A stretch of 64,000 nt of DNA from an uncultured Anaerolineales bacterium (GTDB lineage: Bacteria; Chloroflexota; Anaerolineae; Anaerolineales; UBA6663), in contig CALFZO010000116.1 of NCBI GenBank assembly GCA_937952305.1, positions 1 through 64,000 on the forward strand, read 5' to 3'. The translations under genes and the position numbers were made by a program. Shown here in pieces: positions 32,646 to 41,905 of this stretch. Numbering within the stretch: position 1 is the stretch's first letter; each line of letters opens with the position of its first letter. The notes beneath the pieces are model-generated. The model was not told where the DNA came from and did not search any database. It worked only from the letters and a program-made list of their open reading frames with translations.

Positions 32646-33836
32646 TCAGTGATGCCGGATGCGCTGGAAATTCGGGTCGGTGAAGGCCGGCCGCCGTAGC
32701 GTGAACGGCGCGAGCGGCAGATCGCTGCGGCCGTGCAGGGCCAGGTCGCGCAGGGCCTGGCCGATGACGCTGGCGAACTTATAACCCTGGCCGCCGGTCG
32801 CCGTGATCGCGATCTGCGGATACTCGGGCAGGCTGTCGATCACGAACTCCTGGTCCGGCGTGTTGTGGTACAGGCAGGTCTTGGTCAGCAGGATGGGACC
32901 GTGGGCGCGCGGGATGTGGGTGCGCAGGAACTCGCCGTAGCGCGCCTCGCGCTCGGGGTCGGCGGCGAAGGTGCGCGTCTCGGGCGTCACCTCCGGCCCG
33001 GCCAGGTGCTGGCCCATCTTGGTGGCCAGCTCGCCGTACACCGGGAAGCCGTAGAACGAGTGCGCGCCATGGAACATCCACACCGGGAAGTGCCGCGGTG
33101 AGCACTCCTTCAGATGCGGCGTGGCGAAGTAGGTCACCTGCTCCTGCGTGCCGTAAAACGGCAGCTGCACCCCGGCCTTGGCGAGCATCCGGTTGCTCCA
33201 GAAGCCGGTAGCCATGACCACGGCGCGGGCCTGAAAAGTCCCCTGGGCGGTCTCGACGTCCACGCTCTGCGCGCCGCGCGGGACCACGGCCAGGACCGGG
33301 TTGCGGTCCAGCAGCGCCGCGCCGCGCGCGCGCGCCAGCGCCAGGTGCGTGAGCACACCCTTGCCGGCGTCCACAAAGCCCGAGTCCGCCTGATACACGG
33401 CGGCCTGGTTGTCTTTGAGCGTGAATTGCGGCCAGCGGCGGTTGACCTCGGCCGCGCTGAGGGACTCGAACGGGATGTTGCGCCGCGCCATGGCGCTCTT
33501 ATAACCGTTCAGGTCGCGCGTGCCCACCAGCGCGGTGTCACGCACACCGAACTCCTCGATCACCAGACCGCCGGTGATATGGACCAGCTTGATATCCGCC
33601 TCGGCCTCGACTTCAGACCAGGCTGCGTAGGCCGGCCGCGCCAGGTCCGTGTAGCTGTCCTGGTGCTGGGCCAGGCGGATGATGCGCGAGTGGTCCTGCG
33701 AGCCGCCCTGGGTGTGCCCGATCTCGAACTGTTCGATCCCGAGCAGGTCAGCGCCGAGCTCGCGGCTGAGCCAGTACAGGGCCGCGGCGCCCAGGCCGCC
33801 CAGGCCGATGACGATGGTGTCGTAAGTGGTTTTCAT
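32646..33836 (-). CDS. Monomeric sarcosine oxidase / N-methyl amino acid oxidase family protein
   Basis: A 396-residue FAD protein. The dinucleotide-binding start is TIVIGLGGLGAAALYWLSR (about 8-26), followed by GGSQDHSRIIRLAQHQD, typical of MSOX and N-methyltryptophan oxidase. The covalent-flavin cysteine is present in KTCLYHNTPDQEFVID (near 317). These enzymes oxidatively demethylate sarcosine or other secondary amines to give formaldehyde and hydrogen peroxide. The MttB and AOR genes follow and a DMGDH-like gene is upstream, fitting stepwise demethylation of betaine-type compounds. Confidence 0.88.
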   Translation of the reverse strand: MKTTYDTIVIGLGGLGAAALYWLSRELGADLLGIEQFEIGHTQGGSQDHSRIIRLAQHQDSYTDLARPAYAAWSEVEAEADIKLVHITGGLVIEEFGVRDTALVGTRDLNGYKSAMARRNIPFESLSAAEVNRRWPQFTLKDNQAAVYQADSGFVDAGKGVLTHLALARARGAALLDRNPVLAVVPRGAQSVDVETAQGTFQARAVVMATGFWSNRMLAKAGVQLPFYGTQEQVTYFATPHLKECSPRHFPVWMFHGAHSFYGFPVYGELATKMGQHLAGPEVTPETRTFAADPEREARYGEFLRTHIPRAHGPILLTKTCLYHNTPDQEFVIDSLPEYPQIAITATGGQGYKFASVIGQALRDLALHGRSDLPLAPFTLRRPAFTDPNFQRIRHH

Positions 33837-33879
33837 AGGAGCGGGGATGCCCTCCGCGATAAACGGGTCGGCGGCCCGT

Positions 33880-34353
33880 CTACGCCGTGATGCGCGCCAG
33901 CCGCGCCTGCGTCAGCCGGAGCAGGTCGCCGGCCGCCAGCTCCAGGCCCGCCCACGGGTCTCCGCTGGAGATGTTGCAGTTGACGAGCCGGCTGAAAGCT
34001 TCGTCCATCACCACCGGCACGCCCGCCGGCAGACACAGCGGCGCGACCGCGCCCTGGACGTAGCCGGTGACGGCCCGGATCTCGTCGGCGGACGCGAAAC
34101 TCAGGCGCCGCCACGGGTCGCCCAGGGCCGCGCGCACCGCCTGCGGGTCCAGCTTGGCCTCGCCCGGCACGCACGCCATGACGTAGCGGCCGTCGCGGTC
34201 CTTGAGCAGGATGGATTTGACCATCTCGTCCTTGACCACGCCGCGCTGCGCGGCGGCGGCCTCCACAGTGAAGACCGGCTCGCTGTGCGGCAGGACACGG
34301 TAGGCGACGCCGTGGGTGTCAAGGAGGGTGGTGATTTTGGTCTGCACAGTCAT
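33880..34353 (-). CDS. YbaK/EbsC-family aminoacyl-tRNA deacylase
   Basis: A 157-residue single-domain protein of the YbaK/ProX fold. Visible are VYRV-type strand AYRVLPHSEP, VVKDEMVKSILLKD with the conserved Lys, the VPGEAKLD loop and TGYVQGAVAPLCLP (the GxxxP-type loop). The family hydrolyses mischarged Cys- or Ala-tRNAs. Nothing links it to the catabolic genes on either side. A 77-bp inverted-repeat element lies 30 bp upstream of its start. Confidence 0.85.
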   Translation of the reverse strand: MTVQTKITTLLDTHGVAYRVLPHSEPVFTVEAAAAQRGVVKDEMVKSILLKDRDGRYVMACVPGEAKLDPQAVRAALGDPWRRLSFASADEIRAVTGYVQGAVAPLCLPAGVPVVMDEAFSRLVNCNISSGDPWAGLELAAGDLLRLTQARLARITA

Positions 34354-34382
34354 AGCAGCGTTTGCCGGTGTATGGGTCTCTT

Positions 34383-34459
34383 GCCACGAATTACACGAAT
34401 TGAAGCGAATTAGCTCGGACCTTTCGTGATAATTCGTCTCACTTCGTGTAATTCGTGGC
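34383..34459. repeat. Stand-alone 77-bp inverted-repeat element (MITE-like)
   Basis: Perfect 17-bp terminal inverted repeats, GCCACGAATTACACGAA (34383-34399) and its complement (34443-34459), enclose 43 bp that contain further degenerate CGAATTA/TAATTCG copies. The region is strikingly AT-richer than its surroundings. The last 29 bp (34431-34459) align without gaps, with 5 mismatches, to the right end of the GxxExxY cassette at 48622-48650. No target duplication is evident. Confidence 0.8.
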
Positions 34460-34485
34460 CGGCTCCGCCCAGCGCGAGCCAGTTG

Positions 34486-36951
34486 TCATCCGCGCACGCG
34501 CTCGCCGGCCGGGTCGAAGAGCGGCTCGGCGGCCACGGTCGCGGGCAACAGCTCGCCGAAGTACTCAATCAACAGCCGCTGGCCGGGCTGCGCCAGCGCC
34601 ACCGGCAGATAGGCGTAGGCGATGTGGCGGCCCACGCTGTAGCCGGTGTTGGCCGACGACACAAAGCCCACCACCCGGCCGTCAGCGAGAATCGGCTCGC
34701 GGCCCAGGACCACGTCGCCGGGACGGTCGAGCGTCAGGCACGTCAGTTTCCGGGTGAGGCCGCTGTCCTTAAGGGCCAGCAGGGCCGCGCGGCCAAGAAA
34801 GTCGCCCTTCTTGACGCGCACCACGTGTTCCAGCCCGGCCTCGAAGGGGTTGTGGTCAGCGTCCAGATCGAAGCCCAAGCGGCGATAGCCCCGCTCGATG
34901 CGCAGGCTGTCCATGGCCCCGGTCCCGGCCGCGATCAGGCCCAGCGGCCGGCCGGCTTCCCAGAGCGCGTCCCAGACGTGCAAGCCCTGATCGGCCGGGA
35001 CGTAAATCTCCCAGCCCAACTCGCCCACGTAGGAGACGCGCAGGGCCAGACACGCGGCGACGCCGATGACGATCTCGCGTGCGCTGTAATACGGGAAGGC
35101 CGCGTTGGAGACGTCGGCGTCGGTGACGGCGGACAGGATGTCCCGCGCCCGCGGCCCCCACAGGCCGAGCGCGCCATAGGCCGAGGTCACGTCCTCGATC
35201 CGGACATTGTAGCCGCCGAGGCGCGCCTGCCGCCGCAGCCAGGCCAGGTCACGCGGGCCGGCGCCGGCGCCGCTCAGCACGCGGAAGCGGTCCGCGGCCA
35301 GCCGCACCACGGTCATGTCCGAGCGCATCCCGCCGTGGACGTCCAGCATCAGGGTGTAGACGACCTTGCCCACCGGCCCGTCCATCTGGTTGGTGCAGAC
35401 CCACTGAAGCAGCTTGAGCGCGTCCGGGCCGGCCACGTCCAACTTGGTGAAGGTGCTCATATCGAACAGGGCCGCGGCGGAGCGGGTGCCCCGGTGCTCG
35501 ACGGCCTGCACTGGCGACCAGTACTGCGCGGCCCAGCCAGTCCGCGCCGGCACGTCCGGCGCCTCGATCCCGGCATTGGCGGCGCCGTTGGCGCTGCACC
35601 AGGCCGCGCGCTCAAAGCCGCCGAACTCGACGAAGACCGCCTGTTGGGCGGCGTAGCGCTCGTAGAAGGGCGTGCGCCGCAGTTGGCGCGGGCGCGCCAT
35701 CGGCTCGGAGGGATGAATGATCAGGTGGGTGTTTTTGTAAGCCTCGTCTCCGCGCGCGCGGATGTAGGCGGGCGTGAGGGCGTGCCGGTGGAAGCGGCTG
35801 ATATCGGCTTCGCGCGCGTCCAGGCCGGGGGCGCCGTGCGTCATCCACTCGGCGATGGCCCGCCCGACGCCGCCGCCGTGCGTGATCCAGACTGCTTCGG
35901 CCAGCCACAGGCCGTCCACGTCTGGGTGCGGGCCGAGCAGCGGCATTCCGTCCGGCGTGAACGAGAACATGCCGTTGAAGGCGTCCACCACCGGCCGGCC
36001 GCGCACCATCGGGAAGACCTCGCCCAGGCGCTGGAACGGCTCGGCGAAGTGTTCGGGCGTAAACGGATTCTTGGAGGGCTCGCCGCCGGACGCGGCGTGG
36101 CTGCGGATGGCGCCGGGCTCCACCGGCAGTGGGACGTGGTTGTAGTTGCCGATGCCGAACTGGTCGCCGTGCATGCGGCAGTACATCAGATGGTCGTGCA
36201 CGCGCACGATCGGCAGCGCCACCTCGCGCCCGAGGGCCGCCAGCTCCGGGATCGGCCCGACCTTGACGTACTGGTGCTCCATCGGCATGAGCGGCACGGT
36301 GATGCCGGCCATCCGGCCGATCACCGGTCCCCAGATGCCGGCGCAGATCAGCACCGCCTCGGTCGTGATCCGGCCGCGGTCGGTGACGACGGCCCGCACC
36401 CGGCCCGCGTCCACGTCGATGGCGGTGACGGCCGTCTGGCCGTGGAAGCTGGCCGCGCCCTGGGCCATAGCCGCGCGCGCCAGGGCCTCGGCTGCCACCA
36501 CAGGCGCGCCGATGCCGGCGCCGGGGCTGAACAGGCCGCCGAGGATGGCTTTGTCCTCCAGCACCGGGACCAGCGCCCGGCACTCGGCCGGCGTGAGCAG
36601 GTGGCTTTCCACGCCGTAGCTCTGGCTCCACCCGGCGCGGCGTTTGAGCTCATTCCAACGCGCCTCGGAACGCGCCACCTCCAGCCCGCCGAGCAGGTCC
36701 GCGCCCTTGCGCCCGTCCACTTCCAGTTGCGCGTAGAGCGGCAGGCCGTACTTGGCGAACTCGGTCAGCAGGCGCGAGGCCGAGATCAGGCTCAGGCCGC
36801 CCGGCGCGTGGCTGGTGGAGCCGCCGGTGTGGAACAGCGGCCCGCGGTCCAGCACGACGAGGTCGCGCCAGCCGAGCTGGGCCAGGTGGTAGGCGGCGCT
36901 GCAGCCGGCGATGCCGGCCCCGATGATCACCAGGCGCGCGTGCTCCTGCAT
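34486..36951 (-). CDS. Dimethylglycine/sarcosine dehydrogenase-like flavoprotein with GcvT domain
   Basis: An 821-residue two-part enzyme. The N-terminal DAO-type FAD domain starts LVIIGAGIAGCSAAYHLAQLG and has GGSTSHAPGGL, where the His matches the covalent-flavin His of dimethylglycine dehydrogenase. From about 440 a tetrahydrofolate-binding GcvT-type domain follows (ALFDMSTFTKLDVAGPDALK; YVGELGWEIYVP; GYRRLGFDLDADHNPFEAG). The family removes N-methyl groups and passes the carbon to folate as methylene-THF. ATG 36951 with GGAGAG is preferred over TTG 36963. It fits the neighbouring sarcosine oxidase. Confidence 0.87.
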   Translation of the reverse strand: MQEHARLVIIGAGIAGCSAAYHLAQLGWRDLVVLDRGPLFHTGGSTSHAPGGLSLISASRLLTEFAKYGLPLYAQLEVDGRKGADLLGGLEVARSEARWNELKRRAGWSQSYGVESHLLTPAECRALVPVLEDKAILGGLFSPGAGIGAPVVAAEALARAAMAQGAASFHGQTAVTAIDVDAGRVRAVVTDRGRITTEAVLICAGIWGPVIGRMAGITVPLMPMEHQYVKVGPIPELAALGREVALPIVRVHDHLMYCRMHGDQFGIGNYNHVPLPVEPGAIRSHAASGGEPSKNPFTPEHFAEPFQRLGEVFPMVRGRPVVDAFNGMFSFTPDGMPLLGPHPDVDGLWLAEAVWITHGGGVGRAIAEWMTHGAPGLDAREADISRFHRHALTPAYIRARGDEAYKNTHLIIHPSEPMARPRQLRRTPFYERYAAQQAVFVEFGGFERAAWCSANGAANAGIEAPDVPARTGWAAQYWSPVQAVEHRGTRSAAALFDMSTFTKLDVAGPDALKLLQWVCTNQMDGPVGKVVYTLMLDVHGGMRSDMTVVRLAADRFRVLSGAGAGPRDLAWLRRQARLGGYNVRIEDVTSAYGALGLWGPRARDILSAVTDADVSNAAFPYYSAREIVIGVAACLALRVSYVGELGWEIYVPADQGLHVWDALWEAGRPLGLIAAGTGAMDSLRIERGYRRLGFDLDADHNPFEAGLEHVVRVKKGDFLGRAALLALKDSGLTRKLTCLTLDRPGDVVLGREPILADGRVVGFVSSANTGYSVGRHIAYAYLPVALAQPGQRLLIEYFGELLPATVAAEPLFDPAGERVRG

Positions 36952-37000
36952 GCCACTCTCCAAGTGAAGCGGAATGCCCCCGATGATACCGGAGAGGCCG

Positions 37001-37025
37001 GGGTCGTTCTACAGGCAAACGACCC
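37001..37025. other. Hairpin in the gap between DMGDH-like and alcohol dehydrogenase genes
   Basis: GGGTCGTT (37001-37008) pairs perfectly with AACGACCC (37018-37025) around a 9-nt loop. There is no T-tract. It lies in the 208-bp gap 36952-37159, which holds nothing else that can be recognised. It may be a weak terminator for the alcohol dehydrogenase gene. Confidence 0.35.
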
Positions 37026-37159
37026 AACCTTTGCGCCGGGCGCTTGTGTCCGGCGACTAAAACCGGCCGCTCAGTCTTCGCCGGATCAGGCGCCCCGTGA
37101 CCGAGTCGCCCAGCGGCTCCGTGGAGGACGCCTGAGCCCGCTGAGGCTGGCCGCCGGCC

Positions 37160-38260
37160 CTAAAACACGATCACGCCGCGCGCGGTCTCGCCGCTCAGCA
37201 TGGCGGCGTAGGCCTCGTTGATCTGGGTCAGCGGATACTCGCGCGAGATCAGGCGCCCCAGGTCAAGCTGGCCGCGCTGATAGAGCTCGGCGATCAAGGG
37301 AAAATCGCGGGCCGGGTTGGCCGTGCCGTAGTAACTGCCGGTGATGGTCTTCTCCTGGCGCGCGATGACGGCGCCCGGCAGGTTGGTGCCGCTGCCCATC
37401 GGCGAGATGCCCACCAGCACCAGCAGGCCGCCTTTGCGTGTGGCCGCCAGGCTCTGCTCCTGCACGGCCGGGATACCGATGGCCTCGAAGACGTAGTCCG
37501 CGCCGCGGCCGTGGGTCAGCGCCCGCACGGCGGCCACGGCCTCCGGCCCGGCCAGGACGGCGTCGGTGGCGCCGAAGGCCTGGGCGAGGTCCAGCTTGCC
37601 TTCGGCCCTGTCGATGGCGATGATGCGGCTGGCGCCGGCCAGCTTGGCGCCCATGATCACGCTCAGGCCGACGCCGCCCGCGCCGTAGACGGCCACGCTG
37701 CTGCCCGGCTTGATCTTGGCCGTGTTCAAGGCCGCGCCCACGCCCGTGGTCACCGCGCAGCCGATCAGGGCCGCCACGGTCAGCGGCACCGTCTTGGGCA
37801 TCGGCACGCAGCACTCCTGCGGCACGACGGCGTGGTCGGCAAAGCAGGCCAGCGCGCTGAAGTGATAGACCGGCGCGCCGTTTTTGGAAAGGCGCGTCGT
37901 CCCGTCCATCAGCACGCCCTCCCAGATTGGGCCGACGTAGGTCTCACACAGGCTCGGGCGGTCGTTGAGGCAGTAGAAGCACTGCCCGCAGCTCGGCGCC
38001 CAGCTGAGCGCCACATGGTCGCCGGGCTGGAAGCGGGTCACGCCCGGCCCGACGGCGGCCACGACGCCCGCGCCCTCGTGGCCGGGCACCACCGGCAGGG
38101 CGTGCTGGGTGGCGCCCGTCATCAAGTGCCAGTCGCTGTGGCAGACGCCGGCGGCGGCGATTTTCACCAGCACTTCGCCGGCGCGCGGCGGCTCCAGGTC
38201 CAGGGTCTCGACGCTAAACGGCTGACCGACGGCGTAGAAGACTGCGGCTTGGATTTTCAT
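37160..38260 (-). CDS. Zinc-dependent alcohol dehydrogenase (MDR family)
   Basis: A 366-residue medium-chain dehydrogenase close in type to class III/formaldehyde-active enzymes. The catalytic zinc site is in AAGVCHSDWHLM and GHEGAGVVAAVG; the structural zinc cysteines are in CGQCFYCLNDRPSLC; the NAD motif is VYGAGGVGLSVIMGAKLAG. It oxidises an alcohol or hemithioacetal with NAD+. A second enzyme of the same type is at 40333, with a propeller lipoprotein gene between them. It may handle formaldehyde or alcohols from the demethylation reactions. Confidence 0.87.
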   Translation of the reverse strand: MKIQAAVFYAVGQPFSVETLDLEPPRAGEVLVKIAAAGVCHSDWHLMTGATQHALPVVPGHEGAGVVAAVGPGVTRFQPGDHVALSWAPSCGQCFYCLNDRPSLCETYVGPIWEGVLMDGTTRLSKNGAPVYHFSALACFADHAVVPQECCVPMPKTVPLTVAALIGCAVTTGVGAALNTAKIKPGSSVAVYGAGGVGLSVIMGAKLAGASRIIAIDRAEGKLDLAQAFGATDAVLAGPEAVAAVRALTHGRGADYVFEAIGIPAVQEQSLAATRKGGLLVLVGISPMGSGTNLPGAVIARQEKTITGSYYGTANPARDFPLIAELYQRGQLDLGRLISREYPLTQINEAYAAMLSGETARGVIVF

Positions 38261-38293
38261 GAGCTGATCCCAGAGGGCGACTCGGAAAAACGT

Positions 38294-40300
38294 TTACGGC
38301 CCGTATCGCGCCGCGCCGCCGCCGGTGGCGAACCACAGCGCGCCGGCCTCGTCCGCATAGACGTCCAGGACGCGCGCGCTGAGCAGGCCATCCTGCACGC
38401 GGAAGACCGACCAGGCGCCGTCGGCGAAGCGGGCCGCGCCGGCATCCGTGCCGAACCACAGGCTGCCATCCGACGCCAGCGCCACGCTGGTGACGTACCC
38501 GGACGGCAGTTTTACGCCGGGGTCGTTGGGTTGATACGCCTGCCAGGCGCCGTCCGCGTATCGATAAACGCCATCGCCGCTGGTCGCCACCCAGATCGCG
38601 CCGTCCGGGGCCTCGGCCAGGTCATTGACCGGCACGGCGTAGTTGAACGGGTCGCCGGCGGTAAAGTGCTGCCACGTCCCGTCCGGGGCGCGGCGGCTGA
38701 GGTTGGTCTCGGTGGCCGCCCACAGCGCGCCGTCGGAGGCCAGGAATACCTGGCGGATGTAGTTGCCGGCCAGGCCGACGGAGTCCGTGTACGTCTGGGT
38801 GACAGTCGATCCATCGATGAAGGCCACGCCGCCGTTGGTGCCGACCCAGGCTTGACCAGGGCCGGCCAGCGCCACCGCGTTGACGCTGTTGCCCGGCAGG
38901 CCGAACTCCGTGGTCCACTGCGTGACGTCGGCGTCCGCGATCACCCACAGGCCGCGGTCACTGCCCGCCCACAGCGCGCCCTGCGCGTCCGAGGCCAGCG
39001 GCGCGCAGCCATCACAGGGCAGGTCCGGCACGCGCGCCCAGGCGCCGCTGGCCGGGTCGTAGCGATCCGCCCGGATCCAGCCCTCCTCCACAAACAGGAG
39101 CGTGTTGGTCGCCCGGTCCGGCACGATGCGGCGCAGGCCGCCAAAGGACGGCCCATCCGGCCCGACCCAGGTCGTGAAGTTGTCGTCGGCGAAGCGCACC
39201 AGGCCGCCGCCGTCGCTGCCGAAGAACAGGGCGCCGTCTTCGCCGCGCACCGCGCGCGTCAGGGTGGCCGCCGGCAGGTCGTAAGCCTGCTGGTCAAAGC
39301 GTTCCCAGTCGCCGTTGGCCGGGTTGAAGCGCAGCAGGCCGCCCGGCCCGGCAAACCAGTAGCGTCCGTCGGCGTCCTGCGTGAAGCCGTACACGCCGCC
39401 GCCTAGCACGCCTTGCAACTGCCGGAAGGTGACAAAGCCCTGCCCGTCGAAGCGGGCGGCGCCCGCCTCGGTGGTGGCCCAGATCTGCCCGCCGCGATCC
39501 AGAAAGACACCGGTGAGGCGGTTGCTGGGCAGGCCTTCGGCTGTGCTGAAACGCGTCCAGGCCTGGCCGTCGAAGCGCCCGAGGCCGTTGGTGGTGCTCA
39601 CCCACAGGGCGCCGGCCGAGTCGGTGAGGATGGCGTTGACGTTGTAGCTCAACCGGCCGGGGCGCTCGTCCTGATTCGCCGACGGGAAACCGCGCACCGG
39701 CTGCCAGGCGCCGTTCTGCAGGCGCATCAGGCCGCCGCCCTCCACGCCGGAGTAGTAGGTGCCGGCCCAGACCTCGTCTTGGATGCGCGTCACCACCACG
39801 ACGTTGTCGCTGTCCAGACCGTCCAGCCGCGTGAATGTGGCCGCCTCGTCCCCGCTGAAACGCGTCAGGCCGCCGTTGGTGGCCACCCACAGCGACCCGT
39901 CCGCCTCGGGCAGGACGCCGTTGACGTACGCGCTCGGCAGGCCGTCGCCGGTGATGTAGCGGCGCACCAGGCCGCCATCGGCGCTGCGCCACACGCTGAC
40001 GCCGCCCGGCCCGCCGGCGATGAGTTGGTCGCCGGCCACGGCCAGCGTGTAGATCTGGTCGCCGGCCGACCAGCTGCTCCAGTACGGCTCGGGCACGGCC
40101 GTGGCCGTGGGCGGCGGCGCCGTGGGCGGCACGGCCGTCGGCTCACTGGCCGGGAGAGCGGTGGCGGCCGCCGGTACAGCCGTCGGCGCCACGCTCACCG
40201 CCGTTGGCGCCGGGGTTGCGGCCTGGCCGCAGGCCGCCAGCAGCCAGGCCGCCGCGGCCGCCAGGCCAACCCAACGTTTCAGAACGAGTGACGAAGACAC
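38294..40300 (-). CDS. Lipoprotein with two-component-regulator-type beta-propeller repeats
   Basis: A 668-residue exported protein. A signal peptide with lipobox LAAC (lipidated Cys24) is followed by a Pro/Thr/Ala-rich linker (about 28-70), a style common in Chloroflexota surface proteins. The remainder is a run of propeller repeats of the kind found in the sensor part of hybrid two-component proteins (LWVATNGGLTRFSGDEAATF; LWVSTTNGLGRFDGQAWTRF; and later LWFGTDAGAARFADG). No kinase or output domain is attached. GTG 40300 has AGGAGGGG before it. Ligand and partner are unknown. Confidence 0.82.
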   Translation of the reverse strand: MSSSLVLKRWVGLAAAAAWLLAACGQAATPAPTAVSVAPTAVPAAATALPASEPTAVPPTAPPPTATAVPEPYWSSWSAGDQIYTLAVAGDQLIAGGPGGVSVWRSADGGLVRRYITGDGLPSAYVNGVLPEADGSLWVATNGGLTRFSGDEAATFTRLDGLDSDNVVVVTRIQDEVWAGTYYSGVEGGGLMRLQNGAWQPVRGFPSANQDERPGRLSYNVNAILTDSAGALWVSTTNGLGRFDGQAWTRFSTAEGLPSNRLTGVFLDRGGQIWATTEAGAARFDGQGFVTFRQLQGVLGGGVYGFTQDADGRYWFAGPGGLLRFNPANGDWERFDQQAYDLPAATLTRAVRGEDGALFFGSDGGGLVRFADDNFTTWVGPDGPSFGGLRRIVPDRATNTLLFVEEGWIRADRYDPASGAWARVPDLPCDGCAPLASDAQGALWAGSDRGLWVIADADVTQWTTEFGLPGNSVNAVALAGPGQAWVGTNGGVAFIDGSTVTQTYTDSVGLAGNYIRQVFLASDGALWAATETNLSRRAPDGTWQHFTAGDPFNYAVPVNDLAEAPDGAIWVATSGDGVYRYADGAWQAYQPNDPGVKLPSGYVTSVALASDGSLWFGTDAGAARFADGAWSVFRVQDGLLSARVLDVYADEAGALWFATGGGAARYGP

Positions 40301-40332
40301 AGCCCCTCCTTGGCTTTGGGTGATGATCGGCG

Positions 40333-41421
40333 TCAGAACACGATGACGTTGCGGAGCGCTTCGCCGCGCTCCATCGCCGCGACAGCGTCGTTGATGTCCT
40401 CCAGCCGATAGCGCTGGGTGATAAGCTCGTCCAATTTCAAACGTCCACTCTGGTAGAGGGCCACCAGGCGCGGGATGTCCACGGCCAGGCGCGTCGAGCC
40501 GATGTTGCTGCCGAGCAGTTTCTGGCCCATGTAGACGAAGTCGCCCACCGGCACCGTGGCGGCGGCCCCGGTCGGCGGCATGCCCACGGCGACGATGGTC
40601 CCGCCGCGCCGCACGTAGCTCAGGGCCTGATTGACGGCGGCCGGGTTGCCGACCGTGATAATGGCGTAGTCGGCGCCGCGCCCGTGCGTCAGCGCCCGGA
40701 TCTCGGCCGCCAGGTCACTGTCCTGCGGATTAACGCCGTCGGTCGCGCCGAATTGGCGCGCGGCGGCCAGCTTGGCCGGCAGCACATCCACGGCGATGAT
40801 CGGGTGCGCGCCGGAGAGCGCGGCGCCCTGCACGGAGTTGAGGCCCACTCCGCCCGTGCCCACCACCACGACGCTGCTGCCGGGCGTTACCTGGGCGGTG
40901 TTGGTGACGGCGCCCAGGCCCGTGATCACGCCGCACCCCAACAGACAGGCCCGGTCCAGCGGCATGTCGGCCGCGATGGCCACCACCTGGGATTGGTCGA
41001 CGACCACGGCCTCGGCGAAGGCGCCGGTGCTGATGCCCTGGTTGATGGGCTGGCCGTCCCGGCGGTGCAGGCGCTTCTCGGTCTGCAGCGCGAATTTGCC
41101 CTCGCACAGGAAGGGCGCGCCCTGGGTGCAGGCGAAGCAGCGCCCGCACGAGCGCAGCAGCGACACCACCACAGGGTCGCCGGGCCGGACTGTAGTGACG
41201 CCCGGCCCCACCGCGGCGACCACGCCGGCGGCTTCGTGTCCGGCCAACACGGGCACAGCGCTGGACCAGCCCCGCCAGTGGCCGCGGATCAGGCTGACGT
41301 CGCTGTGGCAGATGGCCACGGCCCGGATGTCCACCTGCACCTCGCCGGTCTGCGGCGGATCCAGGACCAGGTCTTCGATGACGAGCGGCTGGCCGAAGGC
41401 GTAACAGACGGCGGCTTTCAA
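40333..41421 (-). CDS. Zinc-dependent alcohol dehydrogenase (MDR family), second copy
   Basis: A 362-residue paralogue of the enzyme at 37160. It has VAICHSDVSLI and GHEAAGVVAAVG (catalytic zinc), CGRCFACTQGAPFLC (structural zinc) and VVGTGGVGLNSVQGAALSG (NAD binding). A GTG at 41451 is open in frame, but TTG 41421 is preferred because GGGAGG sits 8 nt upstream and the family N-terminus (LKAAVCYAFGQPL) begins there. A 9-bp hairpin lies in its leader. Confidence 0.85.
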   Translation of the reverse strand: MKAAVCYAFGQPLVIEDLVLDPPQTGEVQVDIRAVAICHSDVSLIRGHWRGWSSAVPVLAGHEAAGVVAAVGPGVTTVRPGDPVVVSLLRSCGRCFACTQGAPFLCEGKFALQTEKRLHRRDGQPINQGISTGAFAEAVVVDQSQVVAIAADMPLDRACLLGCGVITGLGAVTNTAQVTPGSSVVVVGTGGVGLNSVQGAALSGAHPIIAVDVLPAKLAAARQFGATDGVNPQDSDLAAEIRALTHGRGADYAIITVGNPAAVNQALSYVRRGGTIVAVGMPPTGAAATVPVGDFVYMGQKLLGSNIGSTRLAVDIPRLVALYQSGRLKLDELITQRYRLEDINDAVAAMERGEALRNVIVF

Positions 41422-41448
41422 GACAGGGCCTCCCGAGCGGGACGCGCG

Positions 41449-41471
41449 CACGCCCGGGCAGGCCGGGCGTG
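41449..41471. other. Hairpin upstream of the second alcohol dehydrogenase gene
   Basis: CACGCCCGG (41449-41457) and CCGGGCGTG (41463-41471) form a perfect 9-bp stem with a 5-nt loop, about 28 bp before the TTG start. There is no T-tract. It may end the preceding small-protein transcript or structure the leader. Confidence 0.4.
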
Positions 41472-41595
41472 GGCAACGGGACTCAATTGGGCGAACGGCG
41501 CGCGCTTAAATGGGCGCACGCAAATCTGGCAGGCTCAGGGCCGTTGGGCGCCATGCCGGCGGGGTGCCCGAGCCTGCTGAACTTCCGGTCCGGGC

Positions 41596-41850
41596 TTAGC
41601 GGCGGTGCAGCCGGAAACGCCGGTAGAACAAGAAGCCGACCAGGAGCAACAGCGCCCAGGTCAGCAGGCCGCCGGGCACGGCCGACCGGCGGCGCGCGCG
41701 GGCCTTCTGCACCGGCCGGGGCGCCTCGGCTGCGGCCGGCGTCTCGCGGCCGCGCAGCTTGCGCGCGGGGGCGGATCGGCCGGCATAACGGTAGATCGAC
41801 AGGCGCAGGATCTCCAGCAATTGCTCGATGATGTAGTCGAAGACGGTCAT
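41596..41850 (-). CDS. Small C-terminally anchored membrane protein
   Basis: An 84-residue protein of no recognised family. An amphipathic N-terminus (MTVFDYIIEQLLEILRLSIY) leads into a basic, Ala/Pro-rich middle, then one C-terminal hydrophobic helix (about 61-76) and a basic tail RRFRLHRR. This pattern suggests a tail-anchored protein with its N-terminus in the cytoplasm. AAGGAG precedes ATG 41850. It is 55 bp downstream of the third MttB gene. Confidence 0.65.
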   Translation of the reverse strand: MTVFDYIIEQLLEILRLSIYRYAGRSAPARKLRGRETPAAAEAPRPVQKARARRRSAVPGGLLTWALLLLVGFLFYRRFRLHRR

Positions 41851-41905
41851 GGCTTGCTCCTTCCCGCCGCGCCGCTCGGAACAGGCGGTCGGCGGCGCGG
41901 CGACG

